Shown: in pieces, positions 40,243-49,193 of the stretch | How positions within the stretch are numbered: the stretch's first letter is position 1 | How the letters are laid out: every line of letters starts with the position of its first letter | Assembly: GCF_030814815.1 (NCBI RefSeq) | Contig: NZ_JAUSVR010000006.1 | Coordinates: 186,001 to 250,000 of the forward strand | Length of the DNA stretch: 64,000 nucleotides | Origin: Ancylobacter amanitiformis | GTDB lineage: Bacteria > Pseudomonadota > Alphaproteobacteria > Rhizobiales > Xanthobacteraceae | Direction: 5' to 3' | Notes under the pieces: generated by a model | Database searches by the model: none | What the model saw: the letters and a program-made list of their open reading frames with translations, nothing else | What the model was told of the DNA's origin: nothing | Translations under genes and position numbers: made by a program

Positions 40243-40889
40243 GCGCGCAGGTGAAAGCCGGTCTGCCGGCCATCGCCCCTTATGATCTCCCGCGCGCGGA
40301 CGAACTGCCCGCGCCCCGCGCGCCGTGGCGGCTGGAGCGCGCGCGCGCGGCGCTGCTCATCCACGACATGCAGAACTATTTCCTGCGCGTCTTCACGCCC
40401 GATGCCTCCCCCATCGCCCCGGTCATCGCCAATATCGCGGCGCTGGCGCAGGCCGCGCGGGGCGCGGGCGTGCCGGTATTCTACACCGCGCAGGACGGCG
40501 ACCAGGACCGGCGCGACCGCGGCCTGCAGGCCGACCTCTGGGGGCCGGGCATGAGCTGGGCGCCCGAGCACCAGCCCATTGTCGGCGCGCTCGCCCCGCG
40601 GGTGGGTGATATCGTGCTGGTGAAGCACCGCTACAGCGCCTTCCAGCGCTCCAACCTGGAGACGCTGATGCGCGCGCGCGATCGCGACCAGATCATCATC
40701 TGCGGCGTCTACGCGCATATCGGCTGCACGCTGACGGCGGCGGATGCGTTCATGCGCGATATCGAGCCGTTCCTGGCGGCCGATGCGCTGGCGGACTTCT
40801 CCCGCGCGAAGCACGACCTCGCCCTGTCCTATGTCGCCGACACGTGCGGCGTGCCGCTGACCAGCGCGCAGATCCGGGAGCAGCTGTAA
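40239..40889 (+). CDS. entB: Isochorismatase (isochorismate lyase)
   Basis: This enzyme hydrolyses isochorismate to 2,3-dihydro-2,3-dihydroxybenzoate and pyruvate. The 216-residue protein corresponds to the N-terminal half of Ent[11 protein letters not shown] with the catalytic Asp43, [15 protein letters not shown] with the catalytic Lys, and [20 protein letters not shown]. Unlike EntB of enteric bacteria it ends before the aryl carrier domain, which is encoded by the next gene. ATGA overlap with entE and TAATG overlap with the carrier gene. Confidence 0.94.
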   Translation: MSAQVKAGLPAIAPYDLPRADELPAPRAPWRLERARAALLIHDMQNYFLRVFTPDASPIAPVIANIAALAQAARGAGVPVFYTAQDGDQDRRDRGLQADLWGPGMSWAPEHQPIVGALAPRVGDIVLVKHRYSAFQRSNLETLMRARDRDQIIICGVYAHIGCTLTAADAFMRDIEPFLAADALADFSRAKHDLALSYVADTCGVPLTSAQIREQL

Positions 40890-41176
40890 TGGCCATCGCG
40901 CCCGCCGACATCCGGCGCATCATCACCCCGGCCGCGCCGATCACCCGCGAGAGGATGCGCGCGGACATCGCCAGGATGCTGCACGAGGACCCCGAGGCGA
41001 TCGGCGGCGAGGACAGCCTGATGGATCTCGGCCTCGATTCCATGCGGGCCATGAATCTCGTGCTCGCCTGGAGCGAGGGCGGGCTGGAGCTGGAATTCGC
41101 CGAATTCGCGGAAACGCCCACGCTTGACGGCTGGTGGGCACTGATCCGTACCCGACAGGCGGCGCGTGGTGTCTGA
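40889..41176 (+). CDS. Free-standing aryl carrier protein
   Basis: A 95-residue peptidyl-carrier-type four-helix protein that carries 2,3-dihydroxybenzoate as a phosphopantetheine thioester for the EntF-like condensation domain. The attachment site is Ser51 in MDLGLDSMRAMNL, preceded by DSLMD. It equals the C-terminal domain of EntB, here split off as in a number of other siderophore systems. The start overlaps the isochorismatase stop by one base (TAATG) and the end overlaps the NRPS start. The phosphopantetheinyl transferase that it needs is not in the window. Confidence 0.93.
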   Translation: MAIAPADIRRIITPAAPITRERMRADIARMLHEDPEAIGGEDSLMDLGLDSMRAMNLVLAWSEGGLELEFAEFAETPTLDGWWALIRTRQAARGV

Positions 41177-44100
41177 CCCGCGCGCGCCGGCGCATCCGCT
41201 CACCGAGGCGCAGGCGGGCCTGTGGTACGCCCAGCGGCTGGACCCCGCCAACCCGCTGTTCAACACCGGCCAGTCCATCGCCTTCACCGGCCCGCTCGAC
41301 CGCGACGCCTTCGCGGCGGCGCTGGCGCAGGCGGTGGATGAGGCCGACGCGCTGGCGCTGCGACTGGTGGATGACCCCGCCGGCCCATATCAGGTCGTCG
41401 ATCCGGCCAACCGGCCGGTGCTGGATATCATCGACCTCTCGGGCGAGGACGATCCACACGCGGCGGCGCAGGCGGCCATCGCCCGCGACATGGCGACCCC
41501 GGTCGACCCGACGCGCGACAGGCTCGCGGCCGAGCGGCTTTTCGTGCTCGGGCCGCAGCATCACATCTGGCAGCAGCGCATCCATCATCTGGCCATTGAC
41601 GGCTACGGGATGATCCTCATCACCCAGCGCGTCGCCGAGCTTTACACGGCACGGTTGCGCGTCCGCATGCCGGGCGCCCCCGCCCCCGGCATCGCCGCGG
41701 CGTTCACGGAGGATGCGGCCTATCGCGCCTCCGACCGGCGGGCGAAGGACGGCGCCTACTGGCGCGCGCTGTTCGCCGACCGGCCGGAGGTGGCAAGCCT
41801 CGCGACCGGAAGCCTCGCAGCCGGAAGCCTCGCGACCGGAAGCCTCGCCGCCGCCCCTTCGCTCGCGCATGGCTTTCACCGCCGCGCCGTGGAGATCGAC
41901 GCCGAGGCCTTCGCCCGGCTGCGCGCGCGGGCCGAGCGCATCTCCATCCCCTGGCCGGACATCGTCACCGCGCTCAGCGCGGCCTATGTGCAGCGCCACA
42001 CCCAGACGCCCGAGGTGATTGTCGGCGTGCCGTTCATGGCGCGGCTCGGCAGCGCGGCGGCGCGGGTGCCGGCCATGCTGATGAACGTGCTGCCGCTGCG
42101 CGTCGCCGTCCCATCCGGCGTGCCGCTCGACGACTTCCTCCACGCGGTGGCCGGAAGCCTCGTGCGCGCCCGCCGGCACGGGCGCTACCGTTCCGAGCAG
42201 CTGCGCCGCGATCTCAAGCGGGTGGGCGGGCAGCGGCGGCTGCACGGGCCGCTGATCAACCTGCTGCCCTTCGACGAGACGCCGCGCTTTGAGGGGCTGA
42301 CCAGCCGGCTGGAGGTGCTGTCCACCGGGCCGGTTGAGGACATCACCTTCACCTTCCGCCTGCACGGGACGGACGGGCTGCGGCTGGAGGTCGACGCCAA
42401 TCCGGCGCTCTATCCGCCCGCCGTCGTGGAAGCACATGCCCTGCGGCTCAAGCATTTCATCGAGGCGACCAGCGCTGCCGACAGGCTGGACGACGTGCCG
42501 ACAGCCACGCCCGCCGAGGCCGAGCGCCATCTCGTCACCCTCAACGCGACCGCGCATCCCGTGCCCGACACCACGCTGGCGGCGCTGATCGAACGGACGA
42601 TGGCGGCAATGCCGACCGCCCCGGCACTGCGCTTCGCCGGCATGACCCTGGACTATGCGGGGCTCGAGGCGCGCAGCCGGGCCCTGGCGGAGACGCTCGC
42701 CGCGATCGGGGGCGTTGGGGACTCTCTCATTGCCGTCGCCCTGCCGCGCTCCTTCGAACTGGTGATCGCGCTCGTCGCCATATTGCGCGCGGGCGCGGCC
42801 TATCTGCCGCTCGACCTTGCCCAGCCCGACGCGCGGCTGTCCCGCATCCTCACCTCGGCGCGCCCGCGCCTCGTGCTGGCGCGGACGGAGGATGCCGGGC
42901 GCTTCGAGGGCAAGGTCGAGGTTCTGGCGCCGGAGCACTGGCCGCACGCACCGCTCGGCCTCGACCTGCCGCAGCCCGAGCCGGGAGACGCGGCCTATGT
43001 GATCTACACCTCCGGCTCCACCGGCGAGCCGAAGGGCGTCGTCATCGAGCACCGGGCGATCGTCAACCGGCTCGAATGGATGCGCGAGCATTACGGCTTT
43101 GGCCCGCAGGACCGCATCCTGCAGAAGACACCGGCGACTTTCGACGTCTCGGTGTGGGAATTCTTCCTGCCCCTCCTCACGGGGGCCTGCCTCGTCATCG
43201 CCCCGCCCGAGGCGCATCGCGACCCGCTGGCGCTGGCGCGGATCCTCCGCGAGGAGACGATCACCACGGCGCATTTCGTGCCCTCGATGCTCGCCGCCTT
43301 CCTCGCCGAGCCGAGTGCGCAGGGCCTCGTCCTGGCCCGTGTCTTCTGCTCGGGCGAGGAATTGCCGGCGGACCTGCGCGACCGCTTTCACCGCACGCTC
43401 AAGGCTGGGCTGCATAATCTCTACGGGCCGACCGAGGCGGCGGTGGATGTGAGCTTCTGGCCGGCCGGACCGGAGGACCGCGCCAATCCCGTGCCGATCG
43501 GCTTTCCCGTGTGGAACACGCGGCTCTATGTGCTGGATGCGGCCGGGCGCCCGCAGCCACCGGACGTGCCGGGCCATCTCTTTCTCGGCGGGGTGCAACT
43601 GGCGCGCGGCTATCTCGGACGACCGGACCTCACGGCCGAGCGCTTCCGCCCCGATCCCTTCCGGCCGGGTGAGCGCGTCTATGCCACGGGCGACCTCGCC
43701 CTGTGGCGGGCGGATGGGGCGGTGGTGTTCCTCGGCCGCTCGGATCACCAGATCAAGATTCGTGGCCTGCGGGTCGAACTCGGCGAGGTCGAGGCGGCAT
43801 TTATGGCTTCCGGCCTCGTGCGGCAGGCCGGAATCGTCGCGCGCGAGGATCGCGGCACGAAGCGCATCGTCGCCTATCTGGTGCGAGAGCCGGGCCAAAG
43901 GACGGCCCAAGGGACGGCCCAAGGGACGGCCCAAGCGACGGGCCAAGCGACGGCCATCGAACCGGGCATCGAGCCGGCCATGGATATTGCCGCGCTGAAG
44001 GCCGATCTCGCGTCCCGACTGCCGGACTACATGGTGCCGGCCGCCTTCGTCGTGCTCGACGCACTGCCCGTGACCGCCAATGGCAAGCTCGACCGGGCGG

Positions 44101-45203
44101 CCCTGCCGGCCCCCGATTTCGCCGGCACCGGCAGCCGGGCGCCGGAAACGCCGACCGAGAGGCGGCTCGCCGCCCTGTTTGCCGCGCAACTGGCGATCGA
44201 TGGCCCCATCGCGGCGGAGGATGATTTCTTCGCGCTGGGCGGGGATTCGCTGCACGCTGTCGCGCTGCTCCTGAAAGTGCGCGAGCAGTGGGGCCACGAT
44301 CCGGGCCTCGGCGCGCTGTTCGCCCGGCCGACGGTGGAAGGCTTCGCCCGGCTCATCGAGGCCGAGGGCGACGTGGATGCCGGGCTCGGGCCGCTGGTGA
44401 CGCTGGCGCAGGGCGAGCCCGACCGGCCGCCGCTCTTCGTCATTCATCCCGCCGGCGGCCTGTCGTGGTGCTATGGCCGGCTGGCGCGCGCGCTCTCCCC
44501 CCGCCGCACCGTCCATGGCCTGCAGGCACCGGCGCTGGCGGCGGGCGTCGCGACGCCGGGAAGCCTGGAGGCGCTGGCACGCGACTATGTGGCGCGCATC
44601 CGCCGGCTGCAGCCGCGCGGGCCCTATCATCTGCTCGGCTGGTCGGTCGGCGGCATCCTCGCGCAGGCCATGGCGGTGCAGCTGCGCGAGGACGCGGCGG
44701 AGGTCGGGATCGTGGCGCTGCTGGATTCCTACCCCTGCGATGTGTGGCGCGGCGAGCCGGACCCGGGGGAGGATGGCGCGCTCAAGGCGCTCCTCGCCAT
44801 TGCCGGGCACGACCCGGACCGGTTGCCGGCGCTGGCGTTGAACCGCGCCGCGGTGCTGGCCTTCCTGCGCGCCACGACGAGCCCGCTCGGCCGGCTGCCC
44901 GAGGCCGCGCTCGATGGCGTGGTGCGGGTGGTGGCCGGCAACAATGCCCTGGTCCGCGGGCATTTCCATCGCCGCTATGACGGCGTCCTCACCCATTTCC
45001 GCGCCGCGCTGGATCATCAGGGGCGCGACCTGTCGCCCGATCTGTGGGCGCCGTATGCGGCGCGGATCGATGTCATCGATGTGCCGAGCCTGCACGCCCA
45101 CCTCACCGGCCCGGAAGCGACCGCGCGTGTCGCTCCGGTGCTGGCACGGGCGCTGGCGCAGGCCGATAGCAGGGAGAAGGTTGCATGCGCGACAGCGGTC
45201 TGA
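41166..45203 (+). CDS. entF: EntF-like non-ribosomal peptide synthetase (C-A-T-TE), serine-specific
   Basis: A 1345-residue single-module synthetase. The condensation domain (about 1-435) has the active-site HHLAIDG at 140-146; the adenylation domain (about 465-980) has A3 YTSGSTGEPKG (614-624), A10 lysine near 974, and binding-pocket residues that read D-V-W-H-F-S-L-V-D from FDVSVW (659-664), H703, FCS, NLYGP and VDV, identical to the published EntF serine code as I recall it. The thiolation site is Ser1028 in LGGDSL; the thioesterase nucleophile is Ser1160 in GWSVGG. It is expected to condense DHB with serine and release an oligomeric lactone. Two in-frame tandem arrays lie outside the catalytic cores. 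GTG start at 41166 or 41169. Confidence 0.94.
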   Translation: MVSDPRAPAHPLTEAQAGLWYAQRLDPANPLFNTGQSIAFTGPLDRDAFAAALAQAVDEADALALRLVDDPAGPYQVVDPANRPVLDIIDLSGEDDPHAAAQAAIARDMATPVDPTRDRLAAERLFVLGPQHHIWQQRIHHLAIDGYGMILITQRVAELYTARLRVRMPGAPAPGIAAAFTEDAAYRASDRRAKDGAYWRALFADRPEVASLATGSLAAGSLATGSLAAAPSLAHGFHRRAVEIDAEAFARLRARAERISIPWPDIVTALSAAYVQRHTQTPEVIVGVPFMARLGSAAARVPAMLMNVLPLRVAVPSGVPLDDFLHAVAGSLVRARRHGRYRSEQLRRDLKRVGGQRRLHGPLINLLPFDETPRFEGLTSRLEVLSTGPVEDITFTFRLHGTDGLRLEVDANPALYPPAVVEAHALRLKHFIEATSAADRLDDVPTATPAEAERHLVTLNATAHPVPDTTLAALIERTMAAMPTAPALRFAGMTLDYAGLEARSRALAETLAAIGGVGDSLIAVALPRSFELVIALVAILRAGAAYLPLDLAQPDARLSRILTSARPRLVLARTEDAGRFEGKVEVLAPEHWPHAPLGLDLPQPEPGDAAYVIYTSGSTGEPKGVVIEHRAIVNRLEWMREHYGFGPQDRILQKTPATFDVSVWEFFLPLLTGACLVIAPPEAHRDPLALARILREETITTAHFVPSMLAAFLAEPSAQGLVLARVFCSGEELPADLRDRFHRTLKAGLHNLYGPTEAAVDVSFWPAGPEDRANPVPIGFPVWNTRLYVLDAAGRPQPPDVPGHLFLGGVQLARGYLGRPDLTAERFRPDPFRPGERVYATGDLALWRADGAVVFLGRSDHQIKIRGLRVELGEVEAAFMASGLVRQAGIVAREDRGTKRIVAYLVREPGQRTAQGTAQGTAQATGQATAIEPGIEPAMDIAALKADLASRLPDYMVPAAFVVLDALPVTANGKLDRAALPAPDFAGTGSRAPETPTERRLAALFAAQLAIDGPIAAEDDFFALGGDSLHAVALLLKVREQWGHDPGLGALFARPTVEGFARLIEAEGDVDAGLGPLVTLAQGEPDRPPLFVIHPAGGLSWCYGRLARALSPRRTVHGLQAPALAAGVATPGSLEALARDYVARIRRLQPRGPYHLLGWSVGGILAQAMAVQLREDAAEVGIVALLDSYPCDVWRGEPDPGEDGALKALLAIAGHDPDRLPALALNRAAVLAFLRATTSPLGRLPEAALDGVVRVVAGNNALVRGHFHRRYDGVLTHFRAALDHQGRDLSPDLWAPYAARIDVIDVPSLHAHLTGPEATARVAPVLARALAQADSREKVACATAV
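41796..41855. repeat. 15-bp tandem repeat in the NRPS condensation domain
   Basis: Four in-frame units starting AGCCTCGC, coding for SLA[TA]G (residues 211-230). The first three differ at two bases at most. Confidence 0.92.
43899..43955. repeat. 12-bp tandem repeat in the NRPS adenylation subdomain region
   Basis: Units GGGACGGCCCAA at 43911-43922 and 43923-43934 are identical, with near copies before (43899) and after (43935, 43947), coding for GTAQ-type repeats (about residues 912-930) in a loop of the C-terminal adenylation subdomain. Confidence 0.92.
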
Positions 45204-45961
45204 GCGGCAAGGTCGCCCTCGTCACCGGCGCGGCCGGCGGCATCGGTGCCGCCGTGGTGCGCCGTCTGGTGGAAGAGGGCGCGCGCGTCGTCGCCACCGA
45301 TGTGGAGGCGGAGCCCTTGCAGGCGCTGGCCGCCACGCTGGGCGCGGCCGCCGTTCCCGCCTGTCTCGATGTGCGCTCCACGGCCGAGGTCGACGCCCTT
45401 GTGGCGTGGGTCGAGCGGGAGATCGGCCCGATCGACCTTCTCGCCAATGTCGCGGGCGTGCTGTCCCATGAATTGGTGACGGACCTGTCCGATGCCGAAT
45501 GGGAGCGGGTGTTCGACATCAACGCGAGCGGCGTGTTCCGCCTCTCGCGGGCCCTGGCGCGGGTGATGCAGCCGCGCCGGCGCGGCGCCATCGTCACCGT
45601 GTCCTCCAATGCCGCCGGCATTCCGCGCCACGCCATGGCGGCCTATGCCGCCTCCAAGGCGGCAGCGACCATGTTCACCCGCTGTCTCGGACTGGAACTG
45701 GCGCCGCACGGCATACGCTGCAACATCGTCGCGCCGGGCTCCACGCTCACCCCGATGCAGACCGGCATGTGGGCGGACGGCAACGGCGCCGCGCGGGTGA
45801 TTGCCGGCTCGCCGGAAACCTTCAAGGCCGGTATCCCGCTGGCCAAGCTGGCGACGCCGGAGGATGTGGCCGATGCCGTGCTGTTCCTGCTCTCGGAGCG
45901 GGCCGGCCACATCACCATGGCCGACCTCTATGTCGATGGCGGCGCCACGATGCGCGGGTGA
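45185..45961 (+). CDS. entA: 2,3-dihydro-2,3-dihydroxybenzoate dehydrogenase
   Basis: EntA oxidises 2,3-dihydro-DHB to 2,3-dihydroxybenzoate with NAD. The 258-residue SDR has TGAAGGIG (14-21), NVAG, VSSNAAG with the catalytic Ser, Y154-x3-K158, and the EntA-type segment [11 protein letters not shown](TGMW) that separates it from other SDRs. Its ATG lies 19 bases inside the end of entF, making it the last gene of a continuous eight-gene plus-strand operon from 34744. With the isochorismatase it shows that the aryl acid is DHB and not salicylate. Confidence 0.95.
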   Translation: MRDSGLSGKVALVTGAAGGIGAAVVRRLVEEGARVVATDVEAEPLQALAATLGAAAVPACLDVRSTAEVDALVAWVEREIGPIDLLANVAGVLSHELVTDLSDAEWERVFDINASGVFRLSRALARVMQPRRRGAIVTVSSNAAGIPRHAMAAYAASKAAATMFTRCLGLELAPHGIRCNIVAPGSTLTPMQTGMWADGNGAARVIAGSPETFKAGIPLAKLATPEDVADAVLFLLSERAGHITMADLYVDGGATMRG

Positions 45962-45967
45962 GGCGCT

Positions 45968-45995
45968 AAAAACCCCCTCTCCCCGTCGGGGAGAG
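45968..45995 (-). terminator. Intrinsic terminator of the ABC importer genes
   Basis: Read on the minus strand: an eight-base perfect stem (45988-45995 with 45977-45984) and three-base loop, followed by GGGG-rich sequence and TTTTT (45972-45968). It ends the ATPase/permease transcript and may slow the entA side too. The CTCTCCCC-GTC-GGGGAGAG core also resembles a common alphaproteobacterial intergenic repeat. Confidence 0.6.
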
Positions 45996-46022
45996 CGGTG
46001 GGGTGTGGGGCGCTTTCCCGGC

Positions 46023-46817
46023 TCACACCGCGCGGTCGACGATGACCTGCAGGAACCCGCGCGCGCAGTGCTCGACGCGCGCCTCCACGCGATAGACGCG
46101 GGCCAGCGTTTCCGGCGTGATCGCCTCCCCCGGTGAGCCATCGGCGGCGATGCGGCCCTGCTCCAGCACGACGATGCGGCGGGCGAAGCGGGCCGCCTGG
46201 GCGATGTCGTGCAGCACGATGACGACGATGATGGCGCGCTCGCGCGCCAGTTCTTCCACCAGTTGCATCACCCGCATCTGGTGATGGATGTCGAGCGCGC
46301 TGGTCGGCTCGTCCAGCAGCAGCACGGTTGGCTCGCGCACGATGGACTGGGCGAGGCTGGCGAGCTGGCGCTGGCCGCCGGAAAGCTCGTCCAGCCCGCG
46401 CATGGCGAGATCGCCGATGCCGAGCCGCTCCAATGTGCGCAGCGCGCGCGCCTGAGCTTCACCCGAGGACAGGCCTCCCGCGGACAGTCCCCCCTCGCGC
46501 GAGGACATCAGCGCGGACAGCGTCGCCTCGAACACGGTGAGTGCCACGCGCTGCGGCAGGGCCTGCGGCATGTAGGTCACGAAGCGCGCATGGCCGGCAA
46601 TGGTGAGCCGGGTCAGCTCGACATCGTCGAGGCGGATCGAACCTGCCGCCGGCACCAGCCCCGCCAGCGCGCGCAGCAGCGTGGTCTTGCCGGCGCCATT
46701 GGGGCCGATCAGCGCGGTGACGCTGCCGCCCGTGAGTGCCGGCACGGACAGGTTCTCAAGGATGGCGCGCCGGCCATAGAAGACCGACAGCCCTTCGATG
46801 GTGAGCATCGGCGCCAT
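46023..46817 (-). CDS. ABC transporter ATPase for iron-siderophore import
   Basis: A 264-residue FepC/FhuC-type ATPase. Walker A GPNGAGKTT (38-46), the signature LSGGQ (145-149), Walker B LLLDE (166-170) and the switch histidine in VLHDIAQAARF are all in place. The ATG at 46817 overlaps the permease stop (ATGA-type), so the two are co-translated. It powers uptake through the FecCD-type permease encoded just upstream, probably with the binding protein at 34744. It is convergent with the biosynthetic operon. Confidence 0.93.
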   Translation of the reverse strand: MAPMLTIEGLSVFYGRRAILENLSVPALTGGSVTALIGPNGAGKTTLLRALAGLVPAAGSIRLDDVELTRLTIAGHARFVTYMPQALPQRVALTVFEATLSALMSSREGGLSAGGLSSGEAQARALRTLERLGIGDLAMRGLDELSGGQRQLASLAQSIVREPTVLLLDEPTSALDIHHQMRVMQLVEELARERAIIVVIVLHDIAQAARFARRIVVLEQGRIAADGSPGEAITPETLARVYRVEARVEHCARGFLQVIVDRAV

Positions 46818-47872
46818 CACAGCCGCTCCCGCCGGGTGAAGATCAGCGCCATGAAGAAGGGCACGCCGATCAGCGCCGTGACGATGCCGACGGGCAGCAA
46901 TGCGCCGGGCACCAGCGTCTTCGAGGCCACCGAGGCGAGCGACATGATGGCCGCCCCCGCCAGCATGCTCGCCGGCAGGAAGAAGCGGTGGTCCTCGCCC
47001 ACCAGCATCCGGGCGATGTGCGGGGCGACCAGCCCGATGAAGCCGATCGTGCCGACAAAGGCGACCGAGGTCGCCGCCAGCAGGCTGACGCGCAGCAGCG
47101 AGAAGAAGCGCAGCCGCGCCACCGAGATGCCGAAGGAGCGGGCGCGGTCCTCGCCCAGGCGCAGCGCCGTCATGCGCCAGGAGGCGTGGAGCGCGAAGGG
47201 CGTGGTCAGCGCCGCCACCAGCGCCAGCACGCCGAGCTTCTGCCAGGTGGCGCGCGACAGGCTGCCCATGCTCCAGAATACCAGCTGCTGCAACGCCTCC
47301 TGGCTGGCGACGAACTGGATCAGCGCCACCAGCGCATTGAAGGTGAAGACCAGCGCGATGCCGAACAGCACCAGCGTTTCGACCCCCGTGCCGCGCAGGC
47401 CGGCCAGCGCCTGCAGCAGCAGCACCGAGCCGAAGGCGAAGATAAAGGCGAAGGCCGGCAGGTTCCAGCCCGCCGGGACGAACGGCAGGCTGGCGCCGAG
47501 CACCAGCGCCAGTGCCGCGCCGAACGAGGCGGCGGAAGAGACGCCCAGCGTGAAGGGGCTGGCCAGCGGGTTGTTGAGGATGGTCTGCATCTCCGCGCCG
47601 GCCAGCGCCAGCGCGGCGCCGACCAGAACCGCCATCAGCGCATAGGGCAGGCGCACGTCCCAAATGATGACGCGCCCCGGCCCATCGAGGCCGGCGGGGT
47701 TCAGAATGCCGGTGATCACGTCGTTGAGCGGGAGGTTGGACGGGCCGGTGGCGATGTCGAACAGCAGCGCCACCAGCATGAGCGCGCCGAGCCCGAGAAG
47801 GATGGCGACGCGCCGGCGCAGCCGGTGCGCATAGGCGGGCAGCGTGGCCGCGCGGGGCGAGGGTCCGGTCAT
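46817..47872 (-). CDS. FecCD-family iron-siderophore permease
   Basis: A 351-residue inner-membrane permease of the BtuC/FecCD family with about ten membrane helices. Family marks include WDVRLPYALMAVLVGAALALAGAEMQTILNNPLASPFTLGVSSAA at the N-terminus, WSMGSLS, and FVGTIGFIGLVAPHIARMLVGEDHR, which holds the ATPase-coupling EAA-like helix. Only one permease gene is present, so the transporter is probably a homodimer. The ATG at 47872 has GGAG five bases upstream; the open frame to 48028 runs over a promoter-like region and is not favoured. Confidence 0.93.
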   Translation of the reverse strand: MTGPSPRAATLPAYAHRLRRRVAILLGLGALMLVALLFDIATGPSNLPLNDVITGILNPAGLDGPGRVIIWDVRLPYALMAVLVGAALALAGAEMQTILNNPLASPFTLGVSSAASFGAALALVLGASLPFVPAGWNLPAFAFIFAFGSVLLLQALAGLRGTGVETLVLFGIALVFTFNALVALIQFVASQEALQQLVFWSMGSLSRATWQKLGVLALVAALTTPFALHASWRMTALRLGEDRARSFGISVARLRFFSLLRVSLLAATSVAFVGTIGFIGLVAPHIARMLVGEDHRFFLPASMLAGAAIMSLASVASKTLVPGALLPVGIVTALIGVPFFMALIFTRRERL

Positions 47873-47979
47873 CCTGTCTCCGGCGCCTCCGCCCGGCAGA
47901 CACGGGGCGGCAGGCGGTGCGGGATGCTTCTGCATGAGCGGCCCGGATGGGTCAAGTTCCTGATGGAAAAGGATATTCC

Positions 47980-47998
47980 TTAGAATCATTTCATTCTG
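47980..47998. promoter_or_regulatory. Candidate iron-responsive box between permease and esterase genes
   Basis: The divergent 196-base gap contains an AT-rich core with the perfect inverted repeat AGAAT-CATTTC-ATTCT (47982-47997) in TTAGAATCATTTCATTCTG, partly resembling the Irr (ICE) motif TTTAGAA...TTCTAAA and classic Fur boxes. A neighbouring AGGA-TAT-TCCT repeat precedes it. Assignment to a specific regulator is not possible by eye. Confidence 0.45.
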
Positions 47999-48068
47999 CC
48001 CCGCTGCGGCTTGCGCCGTCTCCGGCATGGGCTAGAGCTTGCCCGTCAGGTCCGCCGCGGGAACGCCC

Positions 48069-49007
48069 ATGTCCACCATGATATCGGTCACGTCGCCCGT
48101 CCTCCTGCCCGACACGGAGGCGTTCGACCTCGCGCCCGCGTCGGAGGGCGCGGGTGGCGCGGCGCGGGGCTGGCGCATCTTCCGCTCCATCCCGCGCGGG
48201 CCGGCGCCGGAAAGCGGCTTCCCCGTCATCTACATGCTGGACGCCAATGCCGGCTTCGCCAGCTTCCACCAGGCGATGGCCCGCGCTGCGGGGCGTCCGT
48301 CCGCCACCGGCGTGAGCGAGGCGGTGATTGTCGGCATCGGCTATCCCGAGGGCGAGGATATCCGCACCCGCCGCGCCTTCGATTTCACCGTCGGGCCGAG
48401 CCGGGATGCCGCCGCCGAGCCGCCGCGCCCGGAAAGGGCGTCGCTGCACGGCGGGCGCGACGCGTTCCTTCGCTTCATCGAGACGACGCTGAAGCCGGCC
48501 ATCGCCGCGCGCGTTCCGGTCGATCCCGCCCGCCAGACGCTGTTCGGCCATTCGCTGGCCGGCTGGTTCACGCTGGACGTAATGACGCGCGACCCCGGCG
48601 CCTTCGCCGCCTATGTCGCGGTGAGCCCGTCCATCTGGTGGGACGAGGCGCGGCTCAATGAGGGCCTTGCGGGGTTGGAAGACCTTGCGGGGTTGGAATA
48701 CCTCGCGGGGTTGGAAAGTCCGCCGCCGCGGCTGGCGCTGATGGTGGGCGAGTGGGAAGAGGCGCTCGCCCCCTGGCAGGCGGACCGTCCGGAGGCCGCC
48801 GAGATGGCGGCGCGGCGGGCGCAGCGCGCGATGGTCGCCCGTGCCCGCGCCTTCGCCGCACAGGTGGCCGCGACACTCGGCCCGGCCGCGCAGGTGCGGT
48901 TCGACCGGATGGCGGGCGAGGACCATGCCTCGATCCTGCCGGCCGCCATGACGCGGGCGCTGCGCTTCGCGCTGGAGGAGGGGCACGGGCGCGCCGCCCT
49001 TCCCTAG
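48069..49007 (+). CDS. IroE/Fes-like siderophore esterase
   Basis: A 312-residue alpha/beta hydrolase of the putative-esterase (PF00756) family that includes IroE, Fes and BesA, which cut the trilactone of enterobactin-like siderophores to release iron. The nucleophile is Ser162 in GHSLAGWFTLD; the strand FPVIYMLDANAGF and the SPSIWWDE segment are typical of this group, and the acid/histidine lie near GEDHASI. No convincing signal peptide is seen, so it is probably cytoplasmic like Fes. It is divergent from the permease and shares its control region. Three LAGLE repeats (about 202-217) come from an 18-base tandem array. Confidence 0.88.
   Translation: MSTMISVTSPVLLPDTEAFDLAPASEGAGGAARGWRIFRSIPRGPAPESGFPVIYMLDANAGFASFHQAMARAAGRPSATGVSEAVIVGIGYPEGEDIRTRRAFDFTVGPSRDAAAEPPRPERASLHGGRDAFLRFIETTLKPAIAARVPVDPARQTLFGHSLAGWFTLDVMTRDPGAFAAYVAVSPSIWWDEARLNEGLAGLEDLAGLEYLAGLESPPPRLALMVGEWEEALAPWQADRPEAAEMAARRAQRAMVARARAFAAQVAATLGPAAQVRFDRMAGEDHASILPAAMTRALRFALEEGHGRAALP
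48665..48718. repeat. 18-bp tandem repeat in the esterase gene
   Basis: Three in-frame units (48665-48682, 48683-48700, 48701-48718) with the core TTGGAA, differing at one to three bases, coding for LAGLE[DYS] repeats between two conserved blocks. Confidence 0.92.
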
Positions 49008-49193
49008 CGGGACCTGCTGCTGACGTGATCGGCTTCGGGGCGAGGTGACTTGCGTCGGGTGGCGGCGGGGGTAGTTATGGAGCGCTTTCGAGCGGCGCGG
49101 ATTGCGTCTCGCCCGCCGGGAATGCGCTGCTGAAGAAGGCTGGAGCGCCTCGCGCGAGGGGCTCTGGCGCAACCGCTGCCACTGGATTCCACC

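Noticed and set aside
40941-45101. 1386-codon open frame on the minus strand opposite the NRPS
   Set aside because: It is a composition shadow of the GC-rich entF gene; the plus-strand frame has all catalytic motifs and the antisense translation has no domain.
45965-46010. Terminator hairpin after entA read as an insertion-sequence end
   Set aside because: There is no transposase, no target duplication and only a short symmetrical core typical of terminators and intergenic repeats.
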